DNA from: a virus | Reading direction: 5' to 3' (one strand) | DNA length: 51,515 nt | IMG/VR virus record: IMGVR_UViG_3300045999_011051 | Coordinates: 1 to 51,515 of that record | In this document: in pieces, positions 29,795 to 38,200 of the stretch | How positions within the stretch are numbered: the stretch's first letter is position 1 | Layout: each line of letters begins with the position of its first letter | Notes under the pieces: model-generated | The model's input: only the letters and a program-made list of their open reading frames with translations | Databases searched by the model: none | Told to the model about the DNA's origin: nothing | Translations under genes and position numbers: made by a program

Positions 29795-30023
29795 CGGGGG
29801 CGCTAGCCGGTCGTGGGGCGGGGATGCGGGCCGCCCACCGCGGGTCCGGCCCGTCGGGGTCCGCATCGAGGGTGAGACGGATGAGAGGCAGCTGCACCCG
29901 CAGGATCCGCACCGTCCGCTCCAACTCGGCGATCCGCTGACGGAGCCGATCGTTCTCGGCGGCGAGGTGATCGGCACGGCGCGCCCACACCTCCCCCCGG
30001 TCCACGTCCGGGGCTTCGGTCAT
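29754..30023 (-). CDS. Small coiled-coil protein at end of late operon
   Basis: An 89-residue protein starting MTEAPDVDRGEVW. Residues 15-48 form a coiled coil (ENDRLRQRIAELERTVRILR); the C-terminus is Pro-rich. The ATG overlaps the previous stop by four bases. It could be a spanin- or lysis-associated protein, but no lipobox or membrane segment is present. Confidence 0.5.
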   Translation of the reverse strand: MTEAPDVDRGEVWARRADHLAAENDRLRQRIAELERTVRILRVQLPLIRLTLDADPDGPDPRWAARIPAPRPASAPVTRTPVPAPGSPR

Positions 30024-30433
30024 GGCCCGGTCCGGGCGGGCCGGGCCCGGTTCACCCGCTCCTGCATCGCCCGCACCGCGGCCTCCGGGTCATCGTCGTA
30101 GGACGGGAACCCGGCCTCCTCGGCGAGCCGGGCGGCGGGGACGACCACGGGCAGCCCGGTCGCCGTCGGCGCGGCCGGGCGGGGCTGCGCGGGCCGGCGG
30201 TCCAGCGCTTGCTGGGCCGCTTGGGCCATCGACCACGTCGTCCACACCCCCACCGCGCCGGTCACCAGCGCTGAGGCGACGCCGGCGGCGAGGTCCCACG
30301 TGGTGACGGGCCGGCCGGCGACGATGAGCGCGGCCAGGTAGCCGAACCCGGCGCAGATGGTGCCGACGACGATGACGGGGGTTTGCCGGAGCGCGGCGTC
30401 CCCGACACGCTGGGAGCGGATGCGGACGGTCAT
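30020..30433 (-). CDS. Membrane protein of lysis region
   Basis: A 137-residue protein with two hydrophobic helices near residues 18-38 (PVIVVGTICAGFGYLAALIV) and 46-68 (WDLAAGVASALVTGAVGVW), then a Pro-rich cytoplasmic or periplasmic tail with an acidic motif (PSYDDDPEAA). It may be one of several holin-like proteins in this cluster. ATG fixed by a 4-nt overlap. Confidence 0.6.
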   Translation of the reverse strand: MTVRIRSQRVGDAALRQTPVIVVGTICAGFGYLAALIVAGRPVTTWDLAAGVASALVTGAVGVWTTWSMAQAAQQALDRRPAQPRPAAPTATGLPVVVPAARLAEEAGFPSYDDDPEAAVRAMQERVNRARPARTGP

Positions 30434-30798
30434 GACGTGCGCCAGAACTTGGGGATGGCGCCCGCCGGGGCGGAGAACACGATCTCGACCATGTCGGCGC
30501 CCTGGGGTGGGGCGGACACCCAGCCGTAGCCGACCCATCGTTCGGAGCCTGCGTGGCCGCGGGATGCGCCGACGGGGTGGTCCTGGGGGGCGTGGACGGG
30601 GTTGTTCGCCGTCCACTGCGGGGTGCGGACCCACCAGCGGATGAGGTGGACCCAGCCGCCGTTGTGCTTGGCGTCGGCTCCGTGGTCGAGCTTCATGACG
30701 CCGGTGCCGGGTTCGAAGGACTCGATGTGGCGGACGGTGGGCCAGTCCCACTTCTCCTGGCCGTCGGCGGGGGCGGGGGTGCGGATGACGTCGGCCAT
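30430..30798 (-). CDS. Hypothetical protein next to endolysin
   Basis: A 122-residue protein rich in Trp, Gly and His (KWDWPTVRHIESF, GGWVHLIRWWVRTPQW, ERWVGYGWVSAPPQG). Beta-rich and soluble-looking, which might suit wall or sugar binding, but no family is recognised. It shares one base with the endolysin stop, so it is cotranscribed. Confidence 0.6.
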   Translation of the reverse strand: MADVIRTPAPADGQEKWDWPTVRHIESFEPGTGVMKLDHGADAKHNGGWVHLIRWWVRTPQWTANNPVHAPQDHPVGASRGHAGSERWVGYGWVSAPPQGADMVEIVFSAPAGAIPKFWRTS

Positions 30799-31442
30799 CA
30801 GGGCTCCTGCAGGACGTGCGGCGGGACAGCGGTGGGCTTCACGGCGGCCGTCGAGGTCGGGACCCGCGTGGTCACCGAGGCAGTGGTCGGCAGGAGCGCG
30901 TTGCCGAGGCGCAGGCAGCGTTCCCAGCGGGCGACCCGGTCGGCGAGGCCGTTGGTGCCGCCGTTGATGAGCTTGGTGACGGCGGTGACCGCGCCTTCGT
31001 CGCAGCGCGCGTTGATCGTGGGGCGGGCCACGGTCCAGTACCAGACCGGGCCGAGGAAGCCGTAGCGGTCCGAGGCCAGCTCGGCGGGGCGGTCGAGGAA
31101 GTACGTCGGGGTCGGGACGTAGCCCTTGGCGTGTGCCCACTTCGACACGGCGGCGTAGTTCGCGCGGCCGGTGACCTGGATGGGGCCGCGGCCCTTGAAC
31201 CGGCGGCCGTCACCGGGCTGGGTGTTCCCGAGGCTGGCGCGGCCCTCGTAGGCGGCGCCGGAGGCGATCTCCTCCATGTAGCGCAGCCCGGCGGACTCGT
31301 GGCCGAGCTGGGCGCACCACATCGCGGCCCGGTTCCGGGTGACGCATCCGGCTGCGATCATCGCGGCGTTGAACGCGACCAGGTAGCGGTCGGCGACGGC
31401 GCGGGAGCAGCCCATGGCCGTGGCGAGGGTCGCGGTGTCCAT
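30798..31442 (-). CDS. Endolysin, glycoside hydrolase family 19-like
   Basis: A 214-residue lysozyme/chitinase-type enzyme. QLGHESAGLRYMEE holds the likely catalytic Glu (about 49) and second acid, RFKGRGPIQVTGRANY is the GH19 substrate-binding signature and TKLINGGTNGL the second conserved loop. It would cut peptidoglycan glycan strands at lysis. No signal peptide, so export needs a holin; several small membrane proteins lie beside it. No obvious C-terminal binding domain, only a Thr/Pro-rich tail. Confidence 0.85.
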   Translation of the reverse strand: MDTATLATAMGCSRAVADRYLVAFNAAMIAAGCVTRNRAAMWCAQLGHESAGLRYMEEIASGAAYEGRASLGNTQPGDGRRFKGRGPIQVTGRANYAAVSKWAHAKGYVPTPTYFLDRPAELASDRYGFLGPVWYWTVARPTINARCDEGAVTAVTKLINGGTNGLADRVARWERCLRLGNALLPTTASVTTRVPTSTAAVKPTAVPPHVLQEP

Positions 31443-31792
31443 CAGCGGAGCCGGTCGGGGTGCACGGCGGTGCCGCACGTCGGGCAGCACACCGGCGCGG
31501 CCGGGCCGGTGGCGAGCTCGTGCCGCCCGACCGGGCCGGGGACACCGAGCAGCGCCATCGCCGGATCGGTGCGCTCCACCGGCGCCGCAAGCTCGTCGAC
31601 GTGCTCGACCGGGGCGTCCGGGTCGATCGCGGGCAGCGACTCGTCACCCGGCCGGCCGCCGCCATCGGCGCCGATCGACGGGTCGTACACGTCGCGGGAC
31701 GACGGGATCGGTGCGACCACAGGCAACTCCATGCTGGGCTGGAAGAGCAGACGGTCGGCGGTCTGCCGGTAGATCGGCAGGCCTGCGGTCAC
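31442..31792 (-). CDS. Hypothetical protein with C-terminal CxxC motif
   Basis: A 116-residue protein, mostly extended and acidic (Pro/Asp-rich middle), ending in VCCPTCGTAVHPDRLR, half of a possible zinc ribbon. GTG overlaps the previous stop by four bases. Disordered overall. Function unknown. Confidence 0.55.
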   Translation of the reverse strand: MTAGLPIYRQTADRLLFQPSMELPVVAPIPSSRDVYDPSIGADGGGRPGDESLPAIDPDAPVEHVDELAAPVERTDPAMALLGVPGPVGRHELATGPAAPVCCPTCGTAVHPDRLR

Positions 31793-32007
31793 GCCGGCTC
31801 CTCGGGTGGTTCGGCCTCGTCACCGGCCATCGGGGTTCCGGCCGCGAACGGGGACAGCGCGGTGAGGTTGATCTGCTGCTGGCGGGTCAGTCCGGGACCG
31901 TAGGCCGGACAGCGGGTGGGGCCGCACTCGCCGCAGTCGGTACCCGGCCGGTAGTGCTCGTGCATGTCGGCGGGGTGCCCGCACCGGCACACCGACCGGG
32001 CGGCCAT
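31789..32007 (-). CDS. Small Cys-rich protein
   Basis: A 72-residue protein starting MAARSVCRCGHPAD. CRCGHPADMHEHYRPG with DCGECGPTRC gives a set of Cys/His suited to zinc; this CxCGH...H pattern is common in small actinophage proteins. One-base overlap with the holin-like stop. Confidence 0.6.
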   Translation of the reverse strand: MAARSVCRCGHPADMHEHYRPGTDCGECGPTRCPAYGPGLTRQQQINLTALSPFAAGTPMAGDEAEPPEEPA

Positions 32008-32321
32008 CAGGGCTGGGTGCTGACGGTGAAGGTGTCGGAGTTGACCGGGACGACCTTCTTCCGGGCGTGCCACGCCGTCAGCACGGACGCGCCGACGCCG
32101 GACACGATGCCGACGATGACGGTGACCGCTCCGGCGAGGGCGGGGAGCTGGGTGGTGACCTGGTTGCCGATCTGGGTGATGGTGTCGGCCTGGTCGGAGG
32201 AGATGACGCCGAGCTGCACGGCGCCGCCGAGGACACCCAGGCCGGTGGCGATGGCGGTGCCGACGGTGGTGGCGGCCTTGTAGATCGGTTCCTGCGTGGA
32301 CTCGGTGGGGCTGCTGGACAT
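32007..32321 (-). CDS. Holin-like protein
   Basis: A 104-residue protein with two hydrophobic helices (AATTVGTAIATGLGVLGGAV and ALAGAVTVIVGIVSGVGASV) and a short basic end (AWHARKK), the layout of a class II-type phage holin. Placed a few genes upstream of the endolysin. Best holin candidate among the membrane proteins here, on size and position. Confidence 0.65.
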   Translation of the reverse strand: MSSSPTESTQEPIYKAATTVGTAIATGLGVLGGAVQLGVISSDQADTITQIGNQVTTQLPALAGAVTVIVGIVSGVGASVLTAWHARKKVVPVNSDTFTVSTQP

Positions 32322-32331
32322 GGCGGTGCTC

Positions 32332-32565
32332 CTACTTCTTGGACGGCTTGTAGTGGAGGACGACGGGGCCGTCGCCGACGGTGCCGCCGGGGGGCTGGCC
32401 GGGGACGTGGACGCCGGTGGGTTCGCCGTCGACGGGCGCGGAGAACATCGGGGTGCCGGGCGGGACGACGTCGAGGGCGGCGGGCGCGGTCGCGGCGGCC
32501 TTCGCCGTGGTGGCGGGCGATGCCGACTTGGTGGGCTTGGTGTCGTCGGCCTTGGTGTCGGTCAT
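32332..32565 (-). CDS. Small Pro/Ala/Lys-rich phage protein
   Basis: A 77-residue low-complexity protein starting MTDTKADDTKPTKS and ending in a strand pattern (DGPVVLHYKPSKK). Probably disordered. It resembles small proteins in actinophage tail/lysis regions but has no known function. Confidence 0.5.
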   Translation of the reverse strand: MTDTKADDTKPTKSASPATTAKAAATAPAALDVVPPGTPMFSAPVDGEPTGVHVPGQPPGGTVGDGPVVLHYKPSKK

Positions 32566-32594
32566 GCCGCGGACGGTAGGTCTCTGGCCTGCGG

Positions 32595-32948
32595 CTACGT
32601 CGGGTTCCTCGGGCCGGGCGGGCGGTCGTGGCGGCGTAGGTGCGCCCCGACGTCGATCATCGCGGCGAGCAGGGTCAGCATCGACGCGAGGTAGATCCAC
32701 ACGGCGCTGCTGACCGGGGTGGTGCCGGCGGTCTGGTAGAGGCGGTAGCCGAGCGTCGCGACGAGCCCGAGGGTGCCCAGGGTGACGAGGGTGACGTGGC
32801 GGAGCAGGAGCCGGCCGGGGGCTTTCCCGGCGCGGACGGTCGCGATGGCGTAGCGGGCGAACACCACGAGGACCGCCCCGGACACGGTGCACGACAGCCC
32901 GGCGACGATGTAGCGGACCAGGTCAGGGTCGATGAGCACGCCGCTCAC
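32595..32948 (-). CDS. Multi-pass membrane protein
   Basis: A 117-residue protein with about three hydrophobic helices (LVRYIVAGLSCTVSGAVLVV; LVTLGTLGLVATLGYRL; AVWIYLASMLTLLAAMI) and a basic tail. A small holin- or membrane-associated phage protein. Its start overlaps the next gene upstream by 26 bases. Confidence 0.6.
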   Translation of the reverse strand: MSGVLIDPDLVRYIVAGLSCTVSGAVLVVFARYAIATVRAGKAPGRLLLRHVTLVTLGTLGLVATLGYRLYQTAGTTPVSSAVWIYLASMLTLLAAMIDVGAHLRRHDRPPGPRNPT

Positions 32949-33213
32949 CCAGCAGTGCGAACGTGAGGAGCGCGAACGCGGCGGCGACGACGGGCATCTG
33001 CCACTGGAAGGGCTGGCCGAGGGCGGTGAGTCGGGACAGGGCGCCGACGAACAGCAGGATGGTGAAGGCGACGACCCGGGCGCGGTAGTGGATGGTGTCG
33101 GCGATGCGCCGGTACACCTGCCAGTAGGCGCCGGTGAGGATGAACCCGGCGAGGGCGGTGACCGCCCGGGCGGTGTCGAGGACGACGAGCTCGGGGGTGG
33201 AGAACGGGGTCAT
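32923..33213 (-). CDS. Multi-pass membrane protein
   Basis: A 96-residue protein with three hydrophobic stretches (ARAVTALAGFILTGAYW; VVAFTILLFVGALSRL; MPVVAAAFALLTFALL). It pairs with the downstream membrane gene, and both may come from duplication of a small membrane module, though sequence similarity is weak. ATG overlaps the collagen-like gene stop by four bases. Confidence 0.6.
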   Translation of the reverse strand: MTPFSTPELVVLDTARAVTALAGFILTGAYWQVYRRIADTIHYRARVVAFTILLFVGALSRLTALGQPFQWQMPVVAAAFALLTFALLGERRAHRP

Positions 33214-33890
33214 CGTGTCTCCTCGGCGGGGGGCTGCTCGGTGGTGTCGGGTGTGGGCTCGGTGATCTGGCAGCGGTAGATCGGGTCCAGGTCGGTGCCC
33301 GCCGCGCGCACGCAGGTGGCGGTGCGGCCGTCGGGGAGCAGGTAGGTGCCGGATGCGGGGGCGGGGGCGTCGCGTCCGTCGGCTCCGCGGCACTGGCCGG
33401 GTTCAGCGAGGCAGGGCGGGCTCTGACCGTCGGTGCCGTTCGTCCCGTCGTTCCCGTCCTTGCCGTCGGTGCTCACCCCGTTGGTGCCGTTGGTGCCGTT
33501 GGTGCCGTCGCGGCCTTGGCACTGGCCGGGGGTGAAGTAGCAGGCGGGGGTGAAACCGTTCACGCCGTCACGACCGTTCGTGCCGTCGGTTCCGTTCGTG
33601 CCGTCCGCGCCGTCGTCCCCGGCCTTCGTGATCACGTACGGGCCGGCCTGCCGAGCCTGATCGGCGGCCAGGCACGCCCCGGACAGGGCGAGCTCCGCCG
33701 CGGCGCTGGTGTTCTCCCGGCAGGTCTGCGCGACCGGCGCGACCACCGCGTCGATCTTGCCGCCCATCACCCAGGCCAAGCTCCACCCGCCGACCGCGAC
33801 CACGAACATGATGACCATCCCGGCGACGACGCGACGCGGATCGAACCGGGCGTTCTGGAGCGTGGTGCGCACGAACTGGCGTGTGGTCAT
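33210..33890 (-). CDS. Membrane-anchored collagen-like protein
   Basis: A 226-residue protein. A basic N-terminus and one hydrophobic helix (VVAGMVIMFVVAVGGWSLAW) are followed by collagen-type Gly-X-Y runs rich in GTNGTDG (about residues 93-155), broken by Cys-containing inserts (PACYFTPGQCQG, PPCLAEPGQCRG). The C-terminus has more Cys. Collagen-like repeats occur in phage fibres; here the anchor would place the trimer outside the membrane. GTG/ATG start fits a 4-nt overlap. Confidence 0.7.
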   Translation of the reverse strand: MTTRQFVRTTLQNARFDPRRVVAGMVIMFVVAVGGWSLAWVMGGKIDAVVAPVAQTCRENTSAAAELALSGACLAADQARQAGPYVITKAGDDGADGTNGTDGTNGRDGVNGFTPACYFTPGQCQGRDGTNGTNGTNGVSTDGKDGNDGTNGTDGQSPPCLAEPGQCRGADGRDAPAPASGTYLLPDGRTATCVRAAGTDLDPIYRCQITEPTPDTTEQPPAEETR

Positions 33891-34135
33891 GTCGGGTCCT
33901 GAGGGTTGCGGTGGCGTCCTGGGGGCTGCTCCGGTGGTGCGGCTTCATCGGTCTTGCCGTCGTCGGGCTTGGGGCCCTTCTGTCCGGCCAGGACAGCGCC
34001 GATCACTGCCAGCAGCGGGCCGATGACCAGTGGGTTCGCGGTGTGGCCGGGGATGAAGTACTGCGCTGCCAGGTCGAACGCGACCCCGCCGGTGAGGACG
34101 AGCACGACGACAGCTACCACCGGGCGTGGAAGCAC
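33887..34135 (-). CDS. Small two-helix membrane protein
   Basis: An 82-residue protein from a GTG with GAGG before it. Two hydrophobic helices (VVAVVVLVLTGGVAFDLAA and PLVIGPLLAVIGAVLAG) and a hydrophilic Lys/Pro/Asp tail. A holin-like shape; one of several candidates in the cluster. The 100-bp gap upstream has only GC-rich dyads. Confidence 0.6.
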   Translation of the reverse strand: MLPRPVVAVVVLVLTGGVAFDLAAQYFIPGHTANPLVIGPLLAVIGAVLAGQKGPKPDDGKTDEAAPPEQPPGRHRNPQDPT

Positions 34136-34235
34136 ACGGCCCTCCTCTCTCCGTCCAGGCGGGCCGCCCGGGGGCGCGCGGTACCCACGGCGCAACCATC
34201 GCTGAACCGGTCACGGCAGAGGCGGGTTGCTCGGG

Positions 34236-34550
34236 TCAGTCGGCGGGGGGTGCTTCGTCGACGTCGACTGGCCACAGGCGGGTCGACAGCTCGGCGCCGG
34301 ACACGGCGTAGGCGCTGGTGCGGCCATCAGAGACGGCGACGTCTCCGAGCCCGACGAGGCGCGAGGTGTAGGGGCGGGAGCCGGGGAGGATCACGCACGG
34401 CGCCCCGGCGACGAGGGTGACCTCTCCCCCGCCGGCCCACGCGATCAGCGCGTCTGCTCTGCCGGGGGTGTGCGCGTACACGTGCAGGACGGTGGCCCGG
34501 TCGACGTCGCCGTCGACGACCGGGTGGTAGGGGCGCGGCCAGTCAGGCAT
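34236..34550 (-). CDS. Hypothetical phage protein
   Basis: A 104-residue protein from ATG 34550 (MPDWPRPYHP); a GTG at 34559 is an alternative. Beta-rich with VYAHTPGRADALIAWAGGGE and no membrane segment. Position after minor tail genes suggests a tail accessory or adaptor. No family recognised. Confidence 0.55.
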   Translation of the reverse strand: MPDWPRPYHPVVDGDVDRATVLHVYAHTPGRADALIAWAGGGEVTLVAGAPCVILPGSRPYTSRLVGLGDVAVSDGRTSAYAVSGAELSTRLWPVDVDEAPPAD

Positions 34551-34743
34551 CGGGCTCACCCGCTGGCGGCACGGTGCTCTGCTGGGCGTTGCGGAGCCGG
34601 GCGTTCTCCTCGCGGAGCTTCTGGTTCTCCGCCTTCGCGACGGCGGCGTCCCAGCCGATGCGGGTGCGGTCGTCCATGTGCGCGAGGACGTCGTTGAGGT
34701 CCAGGCCGCCGTCGGACGGCGCGGCAGGGGTGGTGTCGGTCAT
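34543..34743 (-). CDS. Small coiled-coil phage protein
   Basis: A 66-residue protein starting MTDTTPAAPSDGG. The C-terminal half is a coil (AENQKLREENARLRNAQQ). It overlaps both neighbours, by one base upstream and eight downstream. Function unknown. Confidence 0.55.
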   Translation of the reverse strand: MTDTTPAAPSDGGLDLNDVLAHMDDRTRIGWDAAVAKAENQKLREENARLRNAQQSTVPPAGEPDA

Positions 34744-35279
34744 CAGGGTCCTTCGAACGGGGGCCAGTACAGGTAGGTGCCGTCGGCGTGCACGGTGAGG
34801 GGCTGCGCAACGCTGATCGCGACGATGGACACGGCGGTCAGGCGGACGGTGGCGCCGGCGTCGTTGACCGAGCTGGGGACGATCGCGGCGGTGACGCGGC
34901 CGAGCCACGCGACGCCGACGTCGAGGCGGGCGACGGCGTGGCGGCACGCCGCGAGCGGCGCGGTCTCCCAGGTGATGGGGATGTCACGGGTCTGCCCCGC
35001 GACGATGGTGATCGTCGAGGTAAGGGTGACGGCTCCGTGAACGCCGCGCAGCTGCATGTCCGCAAGCCGCCCGAGCGCGGACTGGACGAGCGCGAGTTGC
35101 GCGCCCAGGTCGACGGCCTGTGTGCCGTCAGGGCCGTCGACAGTGGCCACATCAGGGAGGGCTGATGGGTCCACGGCCGCAACTGCGCGAGGCCCGCGGC
35201 CGTCATCGACGGTCCGGACAACAGGGCGGGCGGCCTGGACCGCGAGCAGCGGGTCCAGTAGCTGACGTAGGTCGATCAC
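34743..35279 (-). CDS. Minor tail-associated hypothetical protein
   Basis: A 178-residue protein from a GTG overlapping the tail-protein stop by four bases. The second half is beta-rich (GAVTLTSTITIVAGQTRDIP, ATVRLTAVSIVAISVAQPLTV), as in small tail or fibre proteins. It follows the large tail protein directly, so a tail tip or chaperone role is plausible. Confidence 0.6.
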   Translation of the reverse strand: MIDLRQLLDPLLAVQAARPVVRTVDDGRGPRAVAAVDPSALPDVATVDGPDGTQAVDLGAQLALVQSALGRLADMQLRGVHGAVTLTSTITIVAGQTRDIPITWETAPLAACRHAVARLDVGVAWLGRVTAAIVPSSVNDAGATVRLTAVSIVAISVAQPLTVHADGTYLYWPPFEGP

Positions 35280-38200
35280 GAGACGGCCTTGAGTGGTGGT
35301 GTGGAGTGCACGGCGGCCTCCAGGCGTTCGATGCGGCTGGCAAGGTCGGGGCAGACTGCCCAGAGCACGCCGATGAGGGCGCCGAGGTCGACGGTGTCGA
35401 GGTCTTGGTCGTCGTTGCGGCGGCGCATCACGGCGGGGAGGTCTTCGATCATGGGGCCGATGTGCTTCCCGGTTCCGGTGTCGAGGTACTCCCACATGTG
35501 GGCGGGCGCGCGCCGGATCGCGGTGAGCGGGTCGAACGGGACCCGTTCGACGTGGTGCTTGCGGGTCCGGCTCGACGACACTTCGTGGGTCGCGGCCTGG
35601 AAGCGGGCCGCGGCGCCGCTGGTCTGGACCACGGAGATGATGCCGGTGTCGAACTGGAAGCCGCTGTTGCGGTCGAAGTTCCGGAAGCGGGCGTTCCCGG
35701 TGCCGTTGCCGTTCGAGGTGGTGAACGACAGAACGCCCGGGTTGGACCCCCAGCCGAGTCCCTCCCCGTTGTTGTCGCGGTCCGGTCCGACCGACAGGAA
35801 CCCGCGGTAATCAGCTGCCTGTGTTGCAAGAGCGACGACGCGCGCCCGGGGCCCGCCGATGTACACCTCCCCCGACGACGCCGACACCCGGCTTGTCACT
35901 GCTCCTCCGCCGCGCTCGTTCGCCCATGCGATCGAGGCGTAACCGGGGAACACCGCGACCTCACCGGACTGCTTGTCTTGGCGAGGGCTGTAGCCCTTCA
36001 TGTTGATCCCGGCCTGGTTCTCGTTACCGATGGCGACCGAGGTGACGCATGTCATCGAGGCGTACTGGTTCGTAGAACCCGGGTAGAAGCGGACCTCGTC
36101 AGGGGCGGAGCCGTTCGGGTTGAACACCAGACGCTGCCCGCTGGTGAGCGAGGTGCGGTACTCACCCGCGATCATCGCGGAGCCGTCGGAGGTCTTGAAC
36201 TGGACGTTGATGTTGCCGCCCGAGTCGTACAGGCGCAGCCCGGCGGAGTCCTGCTCGACCCGGGCACCGCTCGCGGCGGTGGCGATCTTCCCCGTGCCGA
36301 TGATCATCGAGGCGGTGAGGAGGCCCGCGGTGAGCTTCCCGACGCCGAGGTTCTCGATCTGGCCGTCCCCGACCGCGAGCACACCGATCTTCGCCCGGAT
36401 CACAGAGGCGTCGGCCAGCTGCGCGGACCCGATCGCGCCGGCGAACACGTCGTCGCCCAGCAGCTTCGCCGGAACCGCGGACCCCTGCACCGACGCCGTC
36501 GGCTGCCGGTTCCCCCGCACATCGACCGGGACCAGGCGGGCGTAGACCGTGACGCCGTACCCGATCGGTGAGCCGTCGGGCATCTTCGCGTAGGAGTAGG
36601 CGCCCTTGCCGTACACCTTGTCCAGCTGCGTCGAGGAGTCCGGAGTGAACTGCGACGACGTTGACATGTGCAGCTCGGCGAAGTCGAAGTCCGGGGCCGC
36701 GGCGAACATGTCCGCGCCGGTGCTCGACTTCCCATCCCACGTCCACGTGACCACACCGAGGTAGACCGACCCGATGATCGCCGAGGTCTGCGGCGGCGGC
36801 GTCGAGTCGACCTCGGTGGTGTGCGGCGCAGTCAGCGTCAACCACGCCGACGCCGCCCCCGACGCCTTGTACGCCGACACCCGCACCAGGATCGGCAGCC
36901 CGACCGCAGTCGTGAACTGGGCCTGGGTGACGTTCCCGCCCACCGTGGCCGCGGCCCGCCACTTCGTCGGGTTCGCGTACTCCGTCCACTCCACCCGGTA
37001 CCCGGCCAGACTGGTGAGCGCCGACCCGTCGACGTTCGTCTCCGGCGCCGTCCATCCGACGAGGACGACCGCGTAGGCGTCGATCCCCTCGTTGAAGGCC
37101 CCCGAGCTGACGAGCAGCCCCGTCGGCGGCGACGGCGGCGTGGCATCGACCGGGCGGGTCGACGTGCCGGTGACCGCCTCACCGGAGGAGATCGCGTCCA
37201 ACTGCTGCCGCTGCCGCAGCACCTCGTCGACGAACGCATCGTTCAAGGTCACGGTCGCCGACATCTGCCGGGTCGCGTTGATCGTCAGGGACCACTCCAC
37301 GACCCGGTAGCGGTCCAGGCTCGTCCCGGTCGCGGAGTAGATCCAGTCCCCGACGTTGAAGCTGATCAGGGGGCGGGGCTGCCCGGGGAGCAGCGCGAGG
37401 CCGTGGGTGACCTCGAGGGTGCCGTCGGAGTTCGTCGACAGCCGGCGCTGGGCGTAGGCGAGGACGGCGTCGGAGGTCTGCAGGTTCTGCGACGTCGTCC
37501 AGCCCTCGATGCGGCGTCCGCGGCGGGCCTGGGCGTTGAGGTCGGTGGTGTCGGCGTACCAGCCCTCGGCGCCGGCGGCGCCCATCGCGGTCGGGGACGA
37601 CCGGACGGACCACTTCGTGGGTGCCTCGGGCAGGTTCCTGCCTGCGCGGAGCACGACGGGGCGGAGCCCGGTGGACTTGTCGACACCGCGGGCGCCGGCG
37701 ATCCACAGGTTCAGCTGCCGGGCGGTGCCGGTCCACGACATCGACCACTCGGCCCGGCCGAGCTGCGCCAGGAGGTTGAGGACCTGCTCGTAGGTGGCGC
37801 CCGGGGACACGGTGGTGGTCACCAAGGTGGGCCACGGGGTGCCGTTCGAGTCGCGCTCGGCGGTGAAGCTGGTGGTGATGTCGGTGAGCGCGCCGCGGGC
37901 GCGTGCCTGGGCCAGCAGGAAGGAGATCATCGCGCCGGGGGTCTGGGCGATGAACTTCGCTTCGCGCTTCGGGTCGGCGAGGACGGGGACGGTCGCGGCG
38001 TTCGCCTTGACCGCGTCGAGGATCTTCTGCGGCACCGACACCGTCGGGTCGGCGTCGGAGGAGGCGTTGTAGCCGAGCGTGGCGGTGAGGCGGGTCCACT
38101 GCGCCGCGGTGACCGTCGACTTCTTCACCGTGACCGTGTCGCCGAGCGTCGCCTCCCCCACCAGCGGCTGCGGCCAGACGCGGGCCTCGGCCATGCGGAG

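Noticed and set aside
33420-33610. Repeat array of short GC-rich units
   Set aside because: They code collagen-type Gly-X-Y triplets inside an open frame, so no separate DNA element is needed.
34136-34235. Rho-independent terminator in the 100-bp gap
   Set aside because: GC-rich dyads exist but there is no T tract, and such dyads are common in this DNA.
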